This document shows, piece by piece, positions 1-11,315 of a stretch of 64,000 nt of DNA (its first letter is position 1; every line of letters begins with the position of its first letter). The stretch spans positions 496,001-560,000 of the forward strand of contig JACAAK010000002.1 in assembly GCA_025093985.1 (NCBI GenBank), given 5' to 3'. The translations under genes and the position numbers were made by a program. The notes beneath the pieces were generated by a model, which saw only the letters and a program-made list of their open reading frames with translations, searched no databases and was not told the origin of the DNA. Source of the DNA: Calvatia gigantea (lineage: Eukaryota > Basidiomycota > Agaricomycetes > Agaricales > Lycoperdaceae).

Positions 1-302
1 GGCAGAGGCTCCAGCTGCCGATCCTCGTCAACAGTCCTCGTCGAGTGCCAGGGTGACACTGAGGGGCAGGGTGACGCGCCGAAGAATCCATTTCTGCTCC
101 TGGTGTTGAAAACTGCGAGAGGAGATGTAAAACTACTCGCAAAGTTAGAACGCTTGAAGCCCCAAAAGAAGAAGAGACTTACCTGTGGATGGTTGGTCGT
201 CCCCAACTCTTTGAATGTGAACGTTCTCAGCCATGACAGGGTGGTTCATGACGAAGTTCCGCGCGTTGTTGAAGATTCCTTGATTGCCTCTACCTTGGCA
301 AG
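1..302 (-). CDS. NACHT NTPase, N-terminal part, cut by left edge
   Basis: The gene runs off the left edge, so only its 5' end is visible. A first coding stretch, roughly 302-183, reads GNQGIFNNARNFVMNHPV and then ENVHI. An intron with GTAAGT donor and CAG acceptor occupies about 113-182. The second stretch (112-1) contains GAEMDSSARHPAP followed by CHPGTRRGLL. The same linker (DSSARDPPRCHPGTR) sits just before the P-loop of the complete NACHT gene at 45-48 kb, which is the basis for the family call. The NTPase domain itself lies outside the window. The start codon was not found, and the reading phase across the intron is off by one base for the donor chosen here. The splice site may therefore be different, or the copy may be damaged. 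Such proteins are NLR-like STAND NTPases thought to act in self/non-self recognition; that role is inferred from the family. Confidence 0.55.
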
Positions 303-1138
303 ATAAATTCACAAGGAGTGAGGACAGAGGGTCATTATTTACTGTAGAGTGTCGTGTGTTATTTTAGGTATGTGAAGGTACAAACCAACTTCTCACCAGC
401 AGCGACCGCGTTCTCAGAACTATTTCCAAGAATTGCTCTGCCATCCCACCAACGAAATGTTTTCATCTGTGCCTTTGCTAAGCTGGTGCGAGTGGTTAAC
501 GGACATGACGTGGTGATGGTGAGGCAAATCATAGGAGAGAATGGAAAGGACTGCTTATTATATACGTGTTCAAGAGGCGAAGGGTGTCGTCGGAGGAAAG
601 TCTTCGGTGTGACGAAGTGGTCTGCTTGCCACAGCCTCTGAGATCTCAAAAGGATGAGCAGGGATCTTATTATTCAGGCAACTTAATTGCCGGTGGGGTC
701 ACGTGATGTTCAATGACACTCTTCAAAGCCTATTCTGGTTCCACCAAGATCCCCACCAAGGTCCCCCAACCCTTTGAAACTTGAGCCTTCACCGTTGGTG
801 TTGTTCTCATCGGTCACTCCCACCCTTCTGCGCTTCGTCCTGATCGGCTATTTCTCTCATAAACCATGCCCAGGAGATGGTCCAATAGCATGGCGTTACC
901 TGGCTCTCAAGCGACCATTAATCTATTCAACTGAGAGTGTAACGCCTGGACGGAAAATTGCACACTACCCCGCAATGAACTTCCCCTGAATGAGCAAGGG
1001 GACTATGATAGCGTCGGAGCTTCCCGGCTGAGAGCCCAACTAAAATTTTAGATCCCGACTGAATTACTTACATCGGGAAGAAAGCGAATGCAGCGCACAA
1101 TCGACCCCCAAGCACGGATAGGGTCACATGGTATAACT
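303..1138. other. Intergenic stretch, no gene recognised
   Basis: This lies between the NACHT 5' end and the stop codon of the poly(A) polymerase gene. Short open frames occur on both strands but none resembles a known protein or has convincing splice structure. It probably holds the promoter of the NACHT gene and the 3' region of the polymerase gene. Confidence 0.4.
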
Positions 1139-3557
1139 CTAATCAGAATGGGCATATTCACCAGCATCCTCTCCGAACCCCTTACCCTTCGAGAGCCAAT
1201 ACGCTCTCTTCTTCTCCGAATCCGCACTTGAACTGGGTCGCGAACCCGCGCCATGGTCTAGAGCATACTCCCTCGCCTCAGCTGTATCCGTGCTGTCGTT
1301 TCCACCCCCGAGATCGTCATCATCATCAGCAATAAAGACAGTATGCCGATCTGCCTCTCCACCCTTCCTTCTCCTCTTCCTCAGTGGCTGTTTCCCTATA
1401 TCATACTTTCCGCTCTCTTCTGGGTCATGGTCGTTCCGCTGTGACGGTCTATGGGCGTCATGGGGTATAGCTGTATCACCGCTTTCCATGTCTTTCCAAG
1501 GCGAGTACCTCTCTTTTTTAGGTGGTGAACCTGGTGGGCTAGGGCGTTTCCGTTTTTCATGGTCGCGGTCACCACGTGGGCGCTGAGGTGGTTGGTCATC
1601 CACCACAACTTCAGCCCTCGGTTTTATTTGCAAAATATTATGCAAGACGCGTTTGTCGTAGACTTCTCGGACGAGCCTGCGATGGTTAATCGTCTACTTC
1701 GGAATGAGTATATGCGTTGTGCAATACGAAGACCTGATACAACGTACCTCCTGAGTAACACCCATAATGCTGGACAGTATACTCATATCCTCAGGATGAA
1801 ACTCTTTTCGAAGCGGGAAATCTCGACCTTGTCGTTTTGAGCTGAGAGTGGCCGCTCGAAGATACGCAGCCGAAGTCAATATGCCGTGAGCGCCAGCCAA
1901 GGTCGTGCGGACCTTGACAAAGCTGAAAGAACCGCTGGAGATATCATTACCTAGAATGACTGTAAGAATATATCAAATATGATTGGGCACATACGCACTA
2001 GAATCCACAGGATCCTCTATCGACAACATGCTTCTTCTGGTAGGATCATACCATCCCCGTGCTCGTTTGTTGAAATACGTGCCGCCATCACGGACCGAAA
2101 TCCCCACTTCATCGAAATTGAAATGACATCCATAAAGTTCAAAGAACTCCATAACCAGCACACCGAGGTTCTCCTCCACATCGATCTCGCCATTCCGAAT
2201 TTTGGGATGCATCTGGAGGAAACTAATCGCAAGACAAACGATGCTGTAGCTCCCCAGTCCGCCAGTAAATACCTCATTCATACTCCGCTGACTGAGGAAG
2301 AGCTTCGTGATGAACACGAGGCTGCGGAAGGCTAACCCGTTCCCAGACATGGACTGTAAGAACCCTTTGACAACTTGACCGCCGAAGACGCCGTTGATCT
2401 GGTTTATGCTGATATCGACGTTGAAGCGCCCGTGTATTGTTACAAATTTGACGATGGGTACTTTGGCCTTGGCGATGACGGTAACGTTGGATGTTATTCC
2501 GGCTCTGCGGAGGACGGAGGCGAGGGAGTGGAGGACGGAGACTTTGTTGCTGTATGCCATCGAGTCGGAAACAATGACCAGGTCGATATCGCTAGAGTTG
2601 AATATTAAATTGTGAACAATGGGTCGTGGCGAAGATACGAAGAGGGCGCGTACCCAGAAGGAAGGTATAATTTCGTCTCATAACTCCCGAAAGGCAGGAC
2701 CTTCGCATCTGGATATGCACTTGTAACAGCTCGCGAAATAATCGCCACCGTCAACTCGCGAATTTCGTCCTCCACAGGCGTCGGAGATATCCATTTTGTA
2801 AATGCCTCTACTTCACGATGCAACCTATCCCAATCATGTCAGTTAAAACTCCCATCCAAACGAAATAAGAAATTAAGTAACAGGTCACGCACATCTCAGC
2901 TACATTTTTACACTCGTCCCAGTCAATATCATACACCCAGGGAGCCCTCCTCGACGCTGCATCCAAGCGTTGTTTCTTGTTGGCATAGCCGTCGTCAAGG
3001 TCTATATCGTCGTGCTTCCTCTTTTTGGCCTCGCTTCCTCGTTCTCGACTCCTCTCCCTAGGTTTACCGCGATCCCATTCTCTTTCGTGCGCTCGTGGTG
3101 TATCATGAGCTAATTCCTTCCCTCTTGCCTTGTAACTCTTCTTCGCTCCCCGGGAATTCGAGTCGTCTTCGGAATCAGAAGAAGGCAGTAAGGCGATATA
3201 TTCCTCGACGAATTCAAGGGGCTTAAAGGAGTCCGTGGATTCAAGCTGTGGTTCCGGCGCTGGAGCGGCAGGAGCTGTTGAAGGAAGAGACATGGTTGTA
3301 TTGGATTGGGTGGAGGTGAAAGGACCTATTACGGCTTCCTCCTTGGGTCCCTCGTCAGAGTTTGTCGACTTTGGACTATCCAATCCTTTGATGTCCGAGA
3401 GGGTCATTTCGTATGCAGTGGGAATCGGAATGTCTGAGTCATTCTTTGATTTTTTTCGCCTCTTTTTCTTTTTGTTATTCTGTGTAACTGTGTGTACTGT
3501 AGGTAGTGTGGGTGATGAAGGTGCGAGTCTTTCCAGGAGGCTAGGTGGATGGGTCAT
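1139..3557 (-). CDS. TRF4/Cid14-type non-canonical poly(A) polymerase
   Basis: This is a nucleotidyltransferase of the Trf4/Cid14 family, the catalytic part of the nuclear TRAMP complex that oligoadenylates aberrant RNAs for exosome decay. The first ATG in frame is at 3557. Exon 1 encodes a charged, Lys/Ser-rich disordered N-terminus ending near CKNVAEM. Introns fit at about 2825-2892, 2592-2653 and 1951-1998, with another near 1690-1745. Exon 2 holds the polymerase-beta signature PFGSYETKLYLPSG. It joins exon 3 at DIDLVI, giving the GS and DxD metal-binding motifs. Exon 3 continues with VPIVKF and the substrate-binding core (NGLAFRSLV, GGLGSYSIV). NDIS after the third intron begins the helical tail, and the C-terminus is Arg/Lys/Asp-rich. 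All catalytic motifs are present. It shares a 126-bp divergent promoter with the HNH-domain gene at 3684. Family certain; splice sites fit well but are not proven. Confidence 0.88.
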
Positions 3558-3683
3558 AGCAGGGTATTGATGAGGATAAATGTGATACTTATGTAATAAC
3601 CTCGATCGTTTTTGTTTCCGATCAATCAAGGGACCCCCGCCGTGACGCCGGAATGATGTTAAGCCAGACACCTCACAATCGCA
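3558..3683. promoter_or_regulatory. Short divergent promoter region
   Basis: Only 126 bp separate the start codon of the minus-strand poly(A) polymerase (3557) from that of the plus-strand HNH-domain gene (3684). Both must draw on this interval or on sequence inside each other's 5' regions. No TATA box was recognised. Confidence 0.5.
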
Positions 3684-4737
3684 ATGCCCAGCCCACTTCC
3701 AACCCCCAATCCATACAATAAAACAACCCAGGTGAAGTTACAATCCGCGTACGACAGTTGCCTCGACCTCGAGTCTCGATATGACCAAGTGCCGAAGCAC
3801 GGGAGACTCGGTGTCTTCATGTGTGCGCGAAACCTCGGATACTTGCTTCTTGAGGCCCCGACAGAAGACGGCCGGATGGACGTCGCTTCGGAGATTTTGC
3901 ATTATGTCTCCTTCTGAGACATAGGTCTACAAACCCTCGCGGAAATCTACAAAAACCACTCTATCCGCATCTGTAAGCCCATCGTTGAAGGCAATTTGTG
4001 GTTAGTCTAATAATATCTCTTATAGTCCATTGCCCCAAGGGACAGACCCCTCCGAGCCTCTCTCCTTCCTCTCCTTCCTCCTCTTCCCCCAATCTCGAGG
4101 ATGAACAGGTACGGCCTGCCCAATTAACCCATGCTAGATTGAAAGAACGGGTGGGTTGCGCTCTGCGTTGTCTTTATTCCAGAACTGACCCTCACTCAGG
4201 CTGTTGAGCGTAGTCGTCATCATTGCATGCTTACTGGAACATTAGACTGCGAATCCGCCGAAAAAGGTCTTGTTTCAGTGGGACCTCATGCGAGCCCATG
4301 CTTCACGCACGCCACTCATACAATATACTTGATTGGTTGACCTATGAAGGTCTCCGGGATAACAAGGTGCATTGTTTGACCTACTTCTGTTATATGTCGC
4401 TCATTATATATAGCTAACCTGTGCTGCATCCACCAGCGCCCTGTTGGAGCACTATGGCCAAATCAAGGTCACGGATGAGCTGAACAGAGAAAACATTCAG
4501 CGACTTGAGAACATCCTCACTCTTTCAACCGACTCTCAAAAATCATTCTTTGCCTTGCATATCTGGCTGGAGAGGTACCCAAACGTGAACCTTCCGACCA
4601 CAATTTATCTGATTAATTGCTGATTACCATATCATTCACCAGGATCCACCTGACACCTATCGGCCAGCTTCAACCAGACCTGAAATATATCTGGTGTCCC
4701 CCCCACCGTCACATTCACTACACCAGATTCTGTAAGG
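3684..4737 (+). pseudogene. HNH-nuclease-like domain protein, probably decaying
   Basis: The pieces resemble the HNHc_2-type proteins abundant in Agaricomycetes, which have an N-terminal helical part, a proline-rich linker and a Cys/His core. Visible parts in order: AYDSCLDLESRYDQV and ASEILHYVSF near the start; TLAEIYKNHSIRICKPIVEG around 3935-3995; a Ser/Pro linker at 4030-4100; RSRHHCMLTGTLDCESAEKG around 4208-4265; and a helical C-terminal part with KVTDELNRENIQRLENIL, FFALHIWLER and PDLKYIWCPPH to about 4737. The frame is interrupted by TGA at 3915-3917. The continuation (DIGLQTLAEIYK) lies in the same frame directly after the stop, so this looks like a nonsense mutation rather than a splice site. 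Another stop follows LIG near 4339. Function is unknown; nuclease activity is only suggested by the fold. Confidence 0.5.
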
Positions 4738-5270
4738 TTACCACTTCCTGATCCCCGCTACCTCGCCCTTCATGCAGCGTGTGCGCGCGTGTCGGGCGCG
4801 GGAAAGTACATATCTACTGTGAACCGAAGAGATGGAGGAATTTGGCGTCTTAGCGAGCGACGGAAGTTCAGATACGTTGTATCACGCCTTGATACAACGC
4901 ATAGATGCCTAGGATTGTTAAGACGTCTCCGAGGGTCGCTCCCTCTTGCCCCCTACTCTGTTTCTTCTTTTCCTGTCTTGCAGTTGTTCCTTGAAATTAG
5001 AAAACTGAGCCTGCGAAACTCTTTGGCTCCAGGTGATGGGTCTCAGTGAATCCCCAAGCGTTTGTCGCATAGGTACCAACCGATTGTCGCGTCTCCGACA
5101 TCTAACATGCAAATGTCGAAACCTCGCGTCTACGTGAATTTGTGTAATGGTCCTCTTTGAGCGATTTACGACATTAATTTGATCCCCGTGTCGATCCTGG
5201 CGAGCGCTCTCCGCTTGCGTCACAGCCCCAGATGACGCGCTCAGGTTTGAACAAACGTTATTCGAAATGG
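4738..5270. other. Gene-free stretch after the HNH-like gene
   Basis: No gene was recognised. Open frames here are short and lack recognisable motifs. Confidence 0.35.
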
Positions 5271-5809
5271 ACGTGTACGGAAGCCCATACGGACCAGGTC
5301 TAAGTTTTATGAAATTTCATGCCGGAATCGTTGATCTGGTCCTGCTCTCGTAATTTTGAGTGTCATCCGCTGTCACACACCCAATTTGTTGTTATTTTCG
5401 TAGTCCTCACCGGGCATGCGGCGCTGTAATCCCAATGTTCGCCGGTCTAGTACTGATAAATGGTTCATCTGACGCCCGGGCGCTAAGTACAATACACTCC
5501 GAACACTGCTACGATTACACTGTGAGCACAATTGCCCCTAATTTACAGGTGGGATTTCTCCAAATTATCAGCGGGGGTACACTTCGAGCACTGGTGGGTT
5601 GGCGCCAGAATTCCATCTCCCAGGCGGTCATCCCCGGCTGAGTAAGCCGAAAGTGCATAGCTAATTAGAAATTAGGCAAGGAAACAAAAGAAAAAGAGGC
5701 ATTTAGTCACATTCAAAGGGTTACGGGGTTCCAGGACCCCGGCCACAAGCCATATACAGCTCGCTACATGCAAACTTAGACCTGGTCCCTATGGGCTTCC
5801 GTAGGACGT
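5271..5809. repeat. 539-bp unit bounded by an imperfect inverted repeat
   Basis: The arms are 5271-5307 and 5772-5809. Read outside-in they share the core CGGAAGCCCATA and then GGACCAGGTCTAAGTTT, with about four differences over 38 bp. The interior has no coding potential that could be recognised. This is compatible with a non-autonomous DNA transposon (MITE) or a degraded larger element. No clear target-site duplication was found, so the true ends may lie a little further out. Confidence 0.5.
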
Positions 5810-6079
5810 GTGCAAATCATGCACCACCTGACTGGCCTGGGCGTCACCGCACCATGTCCGTTAACCGCCCACAACTACTCGACGGACGCCCGGGCGAAAA
5901 ACCGTCGTCCGCAGATGGCAAAGAAAATACAACCAGGGGCCTGGAGCAGGCAAGCTCTGGACACGGTGCTGAGACCCTGGCTTCTTTCGGTAGGAAGTTC
6001 CTTTACCTCTTCACGGATTAGAAGCGACAGGTGTTGTTCTATAGGAAACGACAATCCTATCTGAGCACACCCCGCCAAG

Positions 6080-6362
6080 GTGGGGAATTACCAGGGGGTT
6101 TTCAACAACGCGCGAGAGTTTGTCGTGAACCGCCCTGTCTTTCCTGAGAACATTCATATTCACGGCGCTCGAGACAACCAATCGTCAATAGCTTTCTCTT
6201 ATCCTGGAGTTTAACGTCACCTTAACTCTGCTATTAGCTTTGCACCTTCCCCTGCAGTTTCCTGCCCTAGGAGTGGCAATGGATCCTTCAGTATGGTATC
6301 CCCCTTTTCCATACCACGCCGGTACCCACCGCGCGCTTGTGAGCCTTGTAGAATCCTAGCCT
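6080..6362 (+). pseudogene. Relic of a NACHT-gene N-terminus
   Basis: The plus strand at about 6080-6186 reads GNYQGVFNNAREFVVNRPV then FPENIHIHGARDNQSS. This matches the first exon of the NACHT gene at the left edge (GNQGIFNNARNFVMNHPV, AENVHI). After a gap resembling its intron and a CAG at about 6255-6257 comes FPALGVAMDPSVWYPP then YHAGTHRALVSLVES. That matches the second exon (GAEMDSSARHPAP, CHPGTRRGLL) and ends in TAG near 6361. The diagnostic Cys-His-Pro-Gly has become His-Ala-Gly, no good GT donor remains, and no P-loop follows. It therefore looks like a truncated, decayed copy of the N-terminal two exons in the opposite orientation. Confidence 0.6.
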
Positions 6363-6954
6363 CTCGCCTTGCCACTCTTTTTCTTTCGATGTGTCTTGTA
6401 ATGATCTTTAGAATTGGAAGAATATAACGAGGTGGATTTGGTAACTCTTGTCCCCAGGACTGTCAGTGGACTAGGCGCCGTCAGGGGAGAGACATGATCT
6501 ACCGGGTCATCTTATCGTCGGTGAATTAATTTACTAATCCACAACACGTTCATGAGCCAGGATGGCTCGGGGCTGACGCGTCGGAGCCGGTCCAGGGGGG
6601 AAGGATAATTGCACACAGATCTGTAGTTAAGGCATTTTCCAAATGCCCATGATTGTTCAACGTTCAACCATGAATGCGGTGAGGGGAGGTGCGGGGGAAA
6701 AATGACATCGTCCAAGATCTTCTAAATGAATGACTTCGTTACATTTGGGATGAAGGACACACAAATGGGTATTGAGACACTCTGATATACTTGAAGATGA
6801 ACAACCGACAGCACAAAAAGTGCCAGGGTTTTGCAACATATTTACACTATAAGATATACAACTTCTCACGAAGGCGAGGAGACTGAGGAAGAGGAACCCA
6901 TTGTACTATTTTCGTAGCTACACGAAGGAAGATAATAATGTCTTGTTGTGGCAC
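6363..6954. other. Intergenic, no gene recognised
   Basis: This sits between the NACHT relic and the stop codon of the first membrane-protein gene. No supported feature was seen. Confidence 0.35.
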
Positions 6955-8435
6955 TTAGAGCGCTTGACCTTTCTCGGGCATGGAATAACGCGACGTAGCT
7001 TCCTAAAATCAAGACATTAGACTTACAACCCAATCCGTGGAGGAAAATAGCACAAACAATCACGGTAGCCTGTGGTTCTACATCAACGTCGATGACCTTG
7101 TGTACCGAGATGCCGCCCATATCGTGGTGGGTATAATGGTGATGAGTCGTGTACTGGTTCTTGTACTCTCCAAGCGGAATGTCGTTCGTTGCAATATGGC
7201 GTCCTCCACCTTGCGTCACATTGATACGTGCACTGGCAGTCGGGGCCAGCCGATTTAATTCATTTATGCCGCGATGGGACAAAGATCCATTGGTGGTGCC
7301 GGAGAAGGAATCGTAAAGAGTGAAAACGTTGCGGAAAACGGTGGTGGCGGCGATAACAGAGACTACGCAAGCAAACGGCAGGGCAATGACATTCATGACT
7401 GGATTGAGGGCAAGACAGGCCATGATCATTGGTACGAGGTTGGCTCCAAAAGCAACGACGAAGTAGAGCTGGTGGTAGTGGTGTGAGATACCATCAGTCA
7501 AAGGGCAGGCAATATCAAACCTACAATGCCATCACGGAATAACTGGGTTGCCAAACCGCTAGAGTAGCGGTTATTGGCTAACTTGAAGATGCATATGATG
7601 AGAATAATAAGGTCAACTGCCATGGCTGGGTGGAGGAATTAGTGAAATGATTTTTCAACTGTAACGGCCAAAGGGAAAGACTTACTGTACGCAAAGACAG
7701 TAACTAGCAATGGACGCGGTGCCGTGGAAACAACAGCGCAAATATGGCGCTGAGGATCCCATCGAGTAACCGTGTAGCGGAAGGCTAATTAATAATCAAT
7801 GATGGGCCTTGCGACCATGTCTGGAATGTCGATTGGGCTTACTTTGACACCATACAGCAATTTGACCGCAGCAGAGTGCACCCAGGCCAATAGTAATTTT
7901 AATATCTCGAAGACATATCGCACGTGTACGAAGCGCGAGGATGAGGGTCGCGCAACAGGTTCCAGTTGCATCAGCCACTGATACGATCTGTGAATATACA
8001 CATTGAGTGCCGACAATCTGGGGCGACTGACCTTTCGAAATCCATGCCACTCTCTGGCACGGAATTTCTGCTATAGCATTTCTGGTAACCGCAAAAGCGA
8101 AGATGTGCAATATCATGCAAATCCTGGTGACAAAGTACAGAACCTATTTGTTGAAGGGAACGCATTCAAAATGGTTTCACTGCTTAGGAGTCGAGACTTT
8201 CGACGAACCATAGGCCATCTCCAAGGTCTTTTACCCCTCAAGATAGAAATATCAAACCACAAGGTGCTCAAGACATCCCAGCTGGCCATGCCAGCAAGGA
8301 CCAACACGAAAGCAGAAAGGACTCCTAGTTAAGCGGCACCCAGCCATGAGTGGCACGACCATTATCTCAGATTGCGGTAATGTACTTACTGTTATCGCGC
8401 GCAAGTTCAGCAGGATCAAGCCAGTTCTTGCCCAT
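6955..8435 (-). CDS. Multi-pass membrane protein, tandem copy A
   Basis: This belongs to a family of about 300-residue polytopic membrane proteins that is expanded in Agaricomycetes and has no assigned function. The start is at 8435 (MGKNWLDPAELARDN), followed by a GTAAGT donor. The next exon holds the first membrane helix and the family motif WDVLSTLWFDISILRGKR then WRWPM. Later exons contain further hydrophobic helices, NRYSS-type loops and FVVAFGANLVPMIM, ALPFACVVSVIAATTVFRN. The cytosolic tail is His-rich (HHHYTHHDMGGISVHKV). A final intron puts the end at PEKGQAL and stop 6955-6957, the same end as copy B. I infer five to seven membrane helices. Copy B, 2.9 kb away on the same strand, is the nearest relative, so the pair arose by tandem duplication. 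Exon edges in the middle are approximate. Confidence 0.8.
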
Positions 8436-9831
8436 GGTCTCTGATTACGGAGGTGAAAAGGAGAGAGCGGAAGGGAGGGAGGGACGTGACGACTCAGGAG
8501 CAAGTCGGAGATTTTATAACACAAGGGATGCGTGAACTCGGGGAGTTGACCCTACACAGCCAGGTTTCCCGGAGGAAAAACCCATGGATTTCCGATTTCG
8601 GCTCGAAACTAAACCTGAAATGATGTGGTGGTGCCTTGCGTGGTCGTTCGGGGTGGGTGTTCTAAGTAGGGTCGGGGCATGAAAGCCCGACTACCGCCAC
8701 TCGACTTCGCGACTCAGCTTTTTTGAGCTAGCGGCTTCCTCCGAGACTTTCGCAGTAAGTGCATCTCCACAAAACAGGTTAACTTGTCGTTGGAGTAACA
8801 CTTGGGCATGAAATGAAGTGGACCCCATCACCCGGTTCTGATCGGCACCGAGGTAGGATGTGTGAAGTGTGTAGATTTGGAAACTTGAACATTGCCACGC
8901 CAGACCTGCCCTCTATCACCCTAACTAACCCCTTGCAGGTGTAAAGAGACAGCGAACAAGGGAGGAAACGTTCATTCAATGTGGGTAAGCGCGTGAAGCA
9001 TGGAAATATCGGATCGTTGTCGGCACCAAGAAAATTGCCCGAAGCTTGGAAGGGGACACTGTTGGCACAGACACCGATTTTTAAACTCAGAAGCCACTGG
9101 GAACAAGACGAGCCCAGACTTTTGATGTCGAATAGACTGTAGAGGCAGATCACACGGGTCCTGAAAAGGTGTCAGGGCACAGTCTAGCCCAGAAAACCTG
9201 CTTTCCAGACTGTGTCCTACTTTGAATAAATCGAAATTGAATAAATTGATGGTCGTGACGGCAATCCTGCACTCAATGGAAGGTAATCATCACGCAGGGC
9301 TAACTCCATGAACTGTGATCCAGATTGGAGTCGCTTATCAGCCCTCTTTGCCAAGTGGATTGATGCATATGCCGTTTCGCCCACTAAGTTGCCAAAAGGG
9401 AGCAAGTACAAAACCCTCCTTCCCTCCCCACATCCGGATCCTGTTCGAATCAGGGCTCTTGTGAATCCTTTCTTTTCCTGTGCTCCGTTCATCCCCACCC
9501 AAGTGTATAACCCCATACATTCCAGTTGCAAAAAATCATGCCACGGTAAATTAAAGAACTCCACAACCGCAGAGGTGTTTAACTTTATCTCAAGCGGATA
9601 CAGGGTTACCATTTGACGCCAAACGGCGTCATATTGGGCTCATATAGTTTTGTTTCAAGAAATAATCAGGTATATAGTCTGCAATGTACACAAGAATAGC
9701 AGTACGAGAGATGCTGTAGGCTACAGCATACTTATGGCATAGTACAGACAATTTTCTACGGAAGCAAGTTTTTAGGGTGGAACTGTATCGCACTAGGGCT
9801 GTAGCCAAAGACCGTGTTTTGGATTTAAAAA
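8436..9831. other. Spacer between the paralogues
   Basis: This is the upstream region of copy A and downstream region of copy B. The 18 bases at 9006-9023 recur exactly at 12059-12076 upstream of copy B. No gene was recognised; the frame at 9217-9612 (minus) lacks family features. Confidence 0.4.
9006..9023. repeat. 18-bp sequence shared by both paralogue upstream regions
   Basis: The sequence ATATCGGATCGTTGTCGG occurs here, 571 bp upstream of the start of copy A, and again at 12059-12076, 744 bp upstream of copy B, in the same orientation. It is either a leftover of the duplicated segment or a conserved upstream control site. Confidence 0.45.
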
Positions 9832-11315
9832 TCAGAGCGCCTGACCCTTCTCAATCGTAGAATCAGGTGAGGGGGACGCCTAAAACCATGCGTTTAGCCT
9901 CAGAGCCATGAAGAGGACTAGAAACACCCACATTAACCGGCTGTTCAACATCAACGTCGACGACCTTGTGCACCGAGATGCCGCCGGCGTCATGATGGGT
10001 GTAGTGATGATGACTCACAAAGTGGTTCTTATACTCTCCAAGGGGAACGTCACTCGTCATGACACGTGTATTCCCCGATGATACATTGATACGGGTGGCA
10101 CTAGCAAGGCGGTTCATTCCAGTGTCACCCAGGCGAGCTGCGGATCCATTTCCACTTCCGGGGCCGCTGCTCGAGAAGGCGTCATAACGAATGAAAACGT
10201 TGCGGAAAACTGTGGTCGCTGCAATGACGGAGACCACAAGGGCAAAAGGGAGGGCAATAATGTTCATAACGGGGTTGAGAGCGAGAGAGGCCATGATCAT
10301 TTGGACGAGGTTAGCCCCAAAGGCGGCAACGAAATAGAGCTGGTTAGCAGTGGGGTAAGATAGGGTCTTAAGCGGAGAAGATGATAAACATACGATGCCA
10401 TCACGGAATAACTGAGTAGCCAGACCGTTGGTATAGCGGTTATTGGCTAATCTGTAGGCGCACAAAACAAGAATAATGAGGTCAAATGCCATGGCTGCGT
10501 AAAAGGGTAGATCAGTCAATCTAAATCATGACATATAACGAGGGGGGTTTTACTGTACGCAAAAACGGTAACGAGCAGTGGACGCGGTGCAGTGGAAATG
10601 ACGGCGCATACTCTACGTTCGGGATTCCACCGAGCAACAGAGAAACGAAAGGCTAAGGGCTCAATCATGAGTGGCGCCGTGGGTCAAGTGCCGATCGAGC
10701 TTACTTTGGCACCACACAGCAATCTGGCCGCAGAACAGGGCACCAAGGCCGAGTGTAACCTTGAGATCCCGGTGCCATACAGCGCGTGTGCGAAGTACAA
10801 GAATGAGGGACGAGCAGCATGTTCCAATTGCATCGGTCACTGAGGCAGTGTATCAGTCTGTCCGCACCAATGTTTTGTTGCAGATGTAACGGACCTTTTG
10901 AAATCCATGTCACTTGTTGACAAGGGATTTCTGAAATGGCATTCAAGTTGACCGCGAAGGAGAAGATGTGCATTAACATGCAAATCCTCGTAACAAAATA
11001 CAGAACCTATTTGAAAGAGTAAACTTTATATTCGTTTCTAATGGATCCAAACCTTTGACGAACCATGGGCCATCTCCAGGTTCTTTTACCTCGGAGGATG
11101 GAAATATCAAAAGCCAGCGTACTTATGACATCCCAAGCAGCCACACCCGCGAGGAATAGCAAGAAAGCGGCATACACCCCTGTTGTGGAGCAGCAATGAT
11201 TCATTAGCAACGCGACCCTCGGAGTGTGCCGTCCTTTCCCGGCGCTCTTGAACATCGCAATTAACTTACTGCTATCACGGGCAATTTCGGCAGGATCCAA
11301 CCAGTTCTTGCCCAT
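9832..11315 (-). CDS. Multi-pass membrane protein, tandem copy B
   Basis: Paralogue of the gene at 6955-8435. It starts at 11315 with MGKNWLDPAEIARDSS and carries the same motif (WDVISTLAFDISILRGKR then WRWPM). The middle exons are Cys-containing. There is a helix pair MAFDLIILVLCAYRL and a second hydrophobic block FVAAFGANLVQMIMASLAL then ALPFALVVSVIAATTVFRN. The His-rich tail is HHHYTHHDAGGISVHKV. A last intron (GTGGGTG donor, TTTTAG acceptor, about 52 nt) gives the ending DSTIEKGQAL and stop at 9832-9834. The genes have kept exon structure, start and end, while loops and the tail have diverged. Function is unknown; a plasma-membrane sensor or transporter role would be speculation. Confidence 0.82.

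Noticed and set aside
9217..9612. Protein-coding gene between the membrane-protein paralogues
   Set aside because: The minus and plus frames overlap almost fully and neither shows motifs or biased composition.
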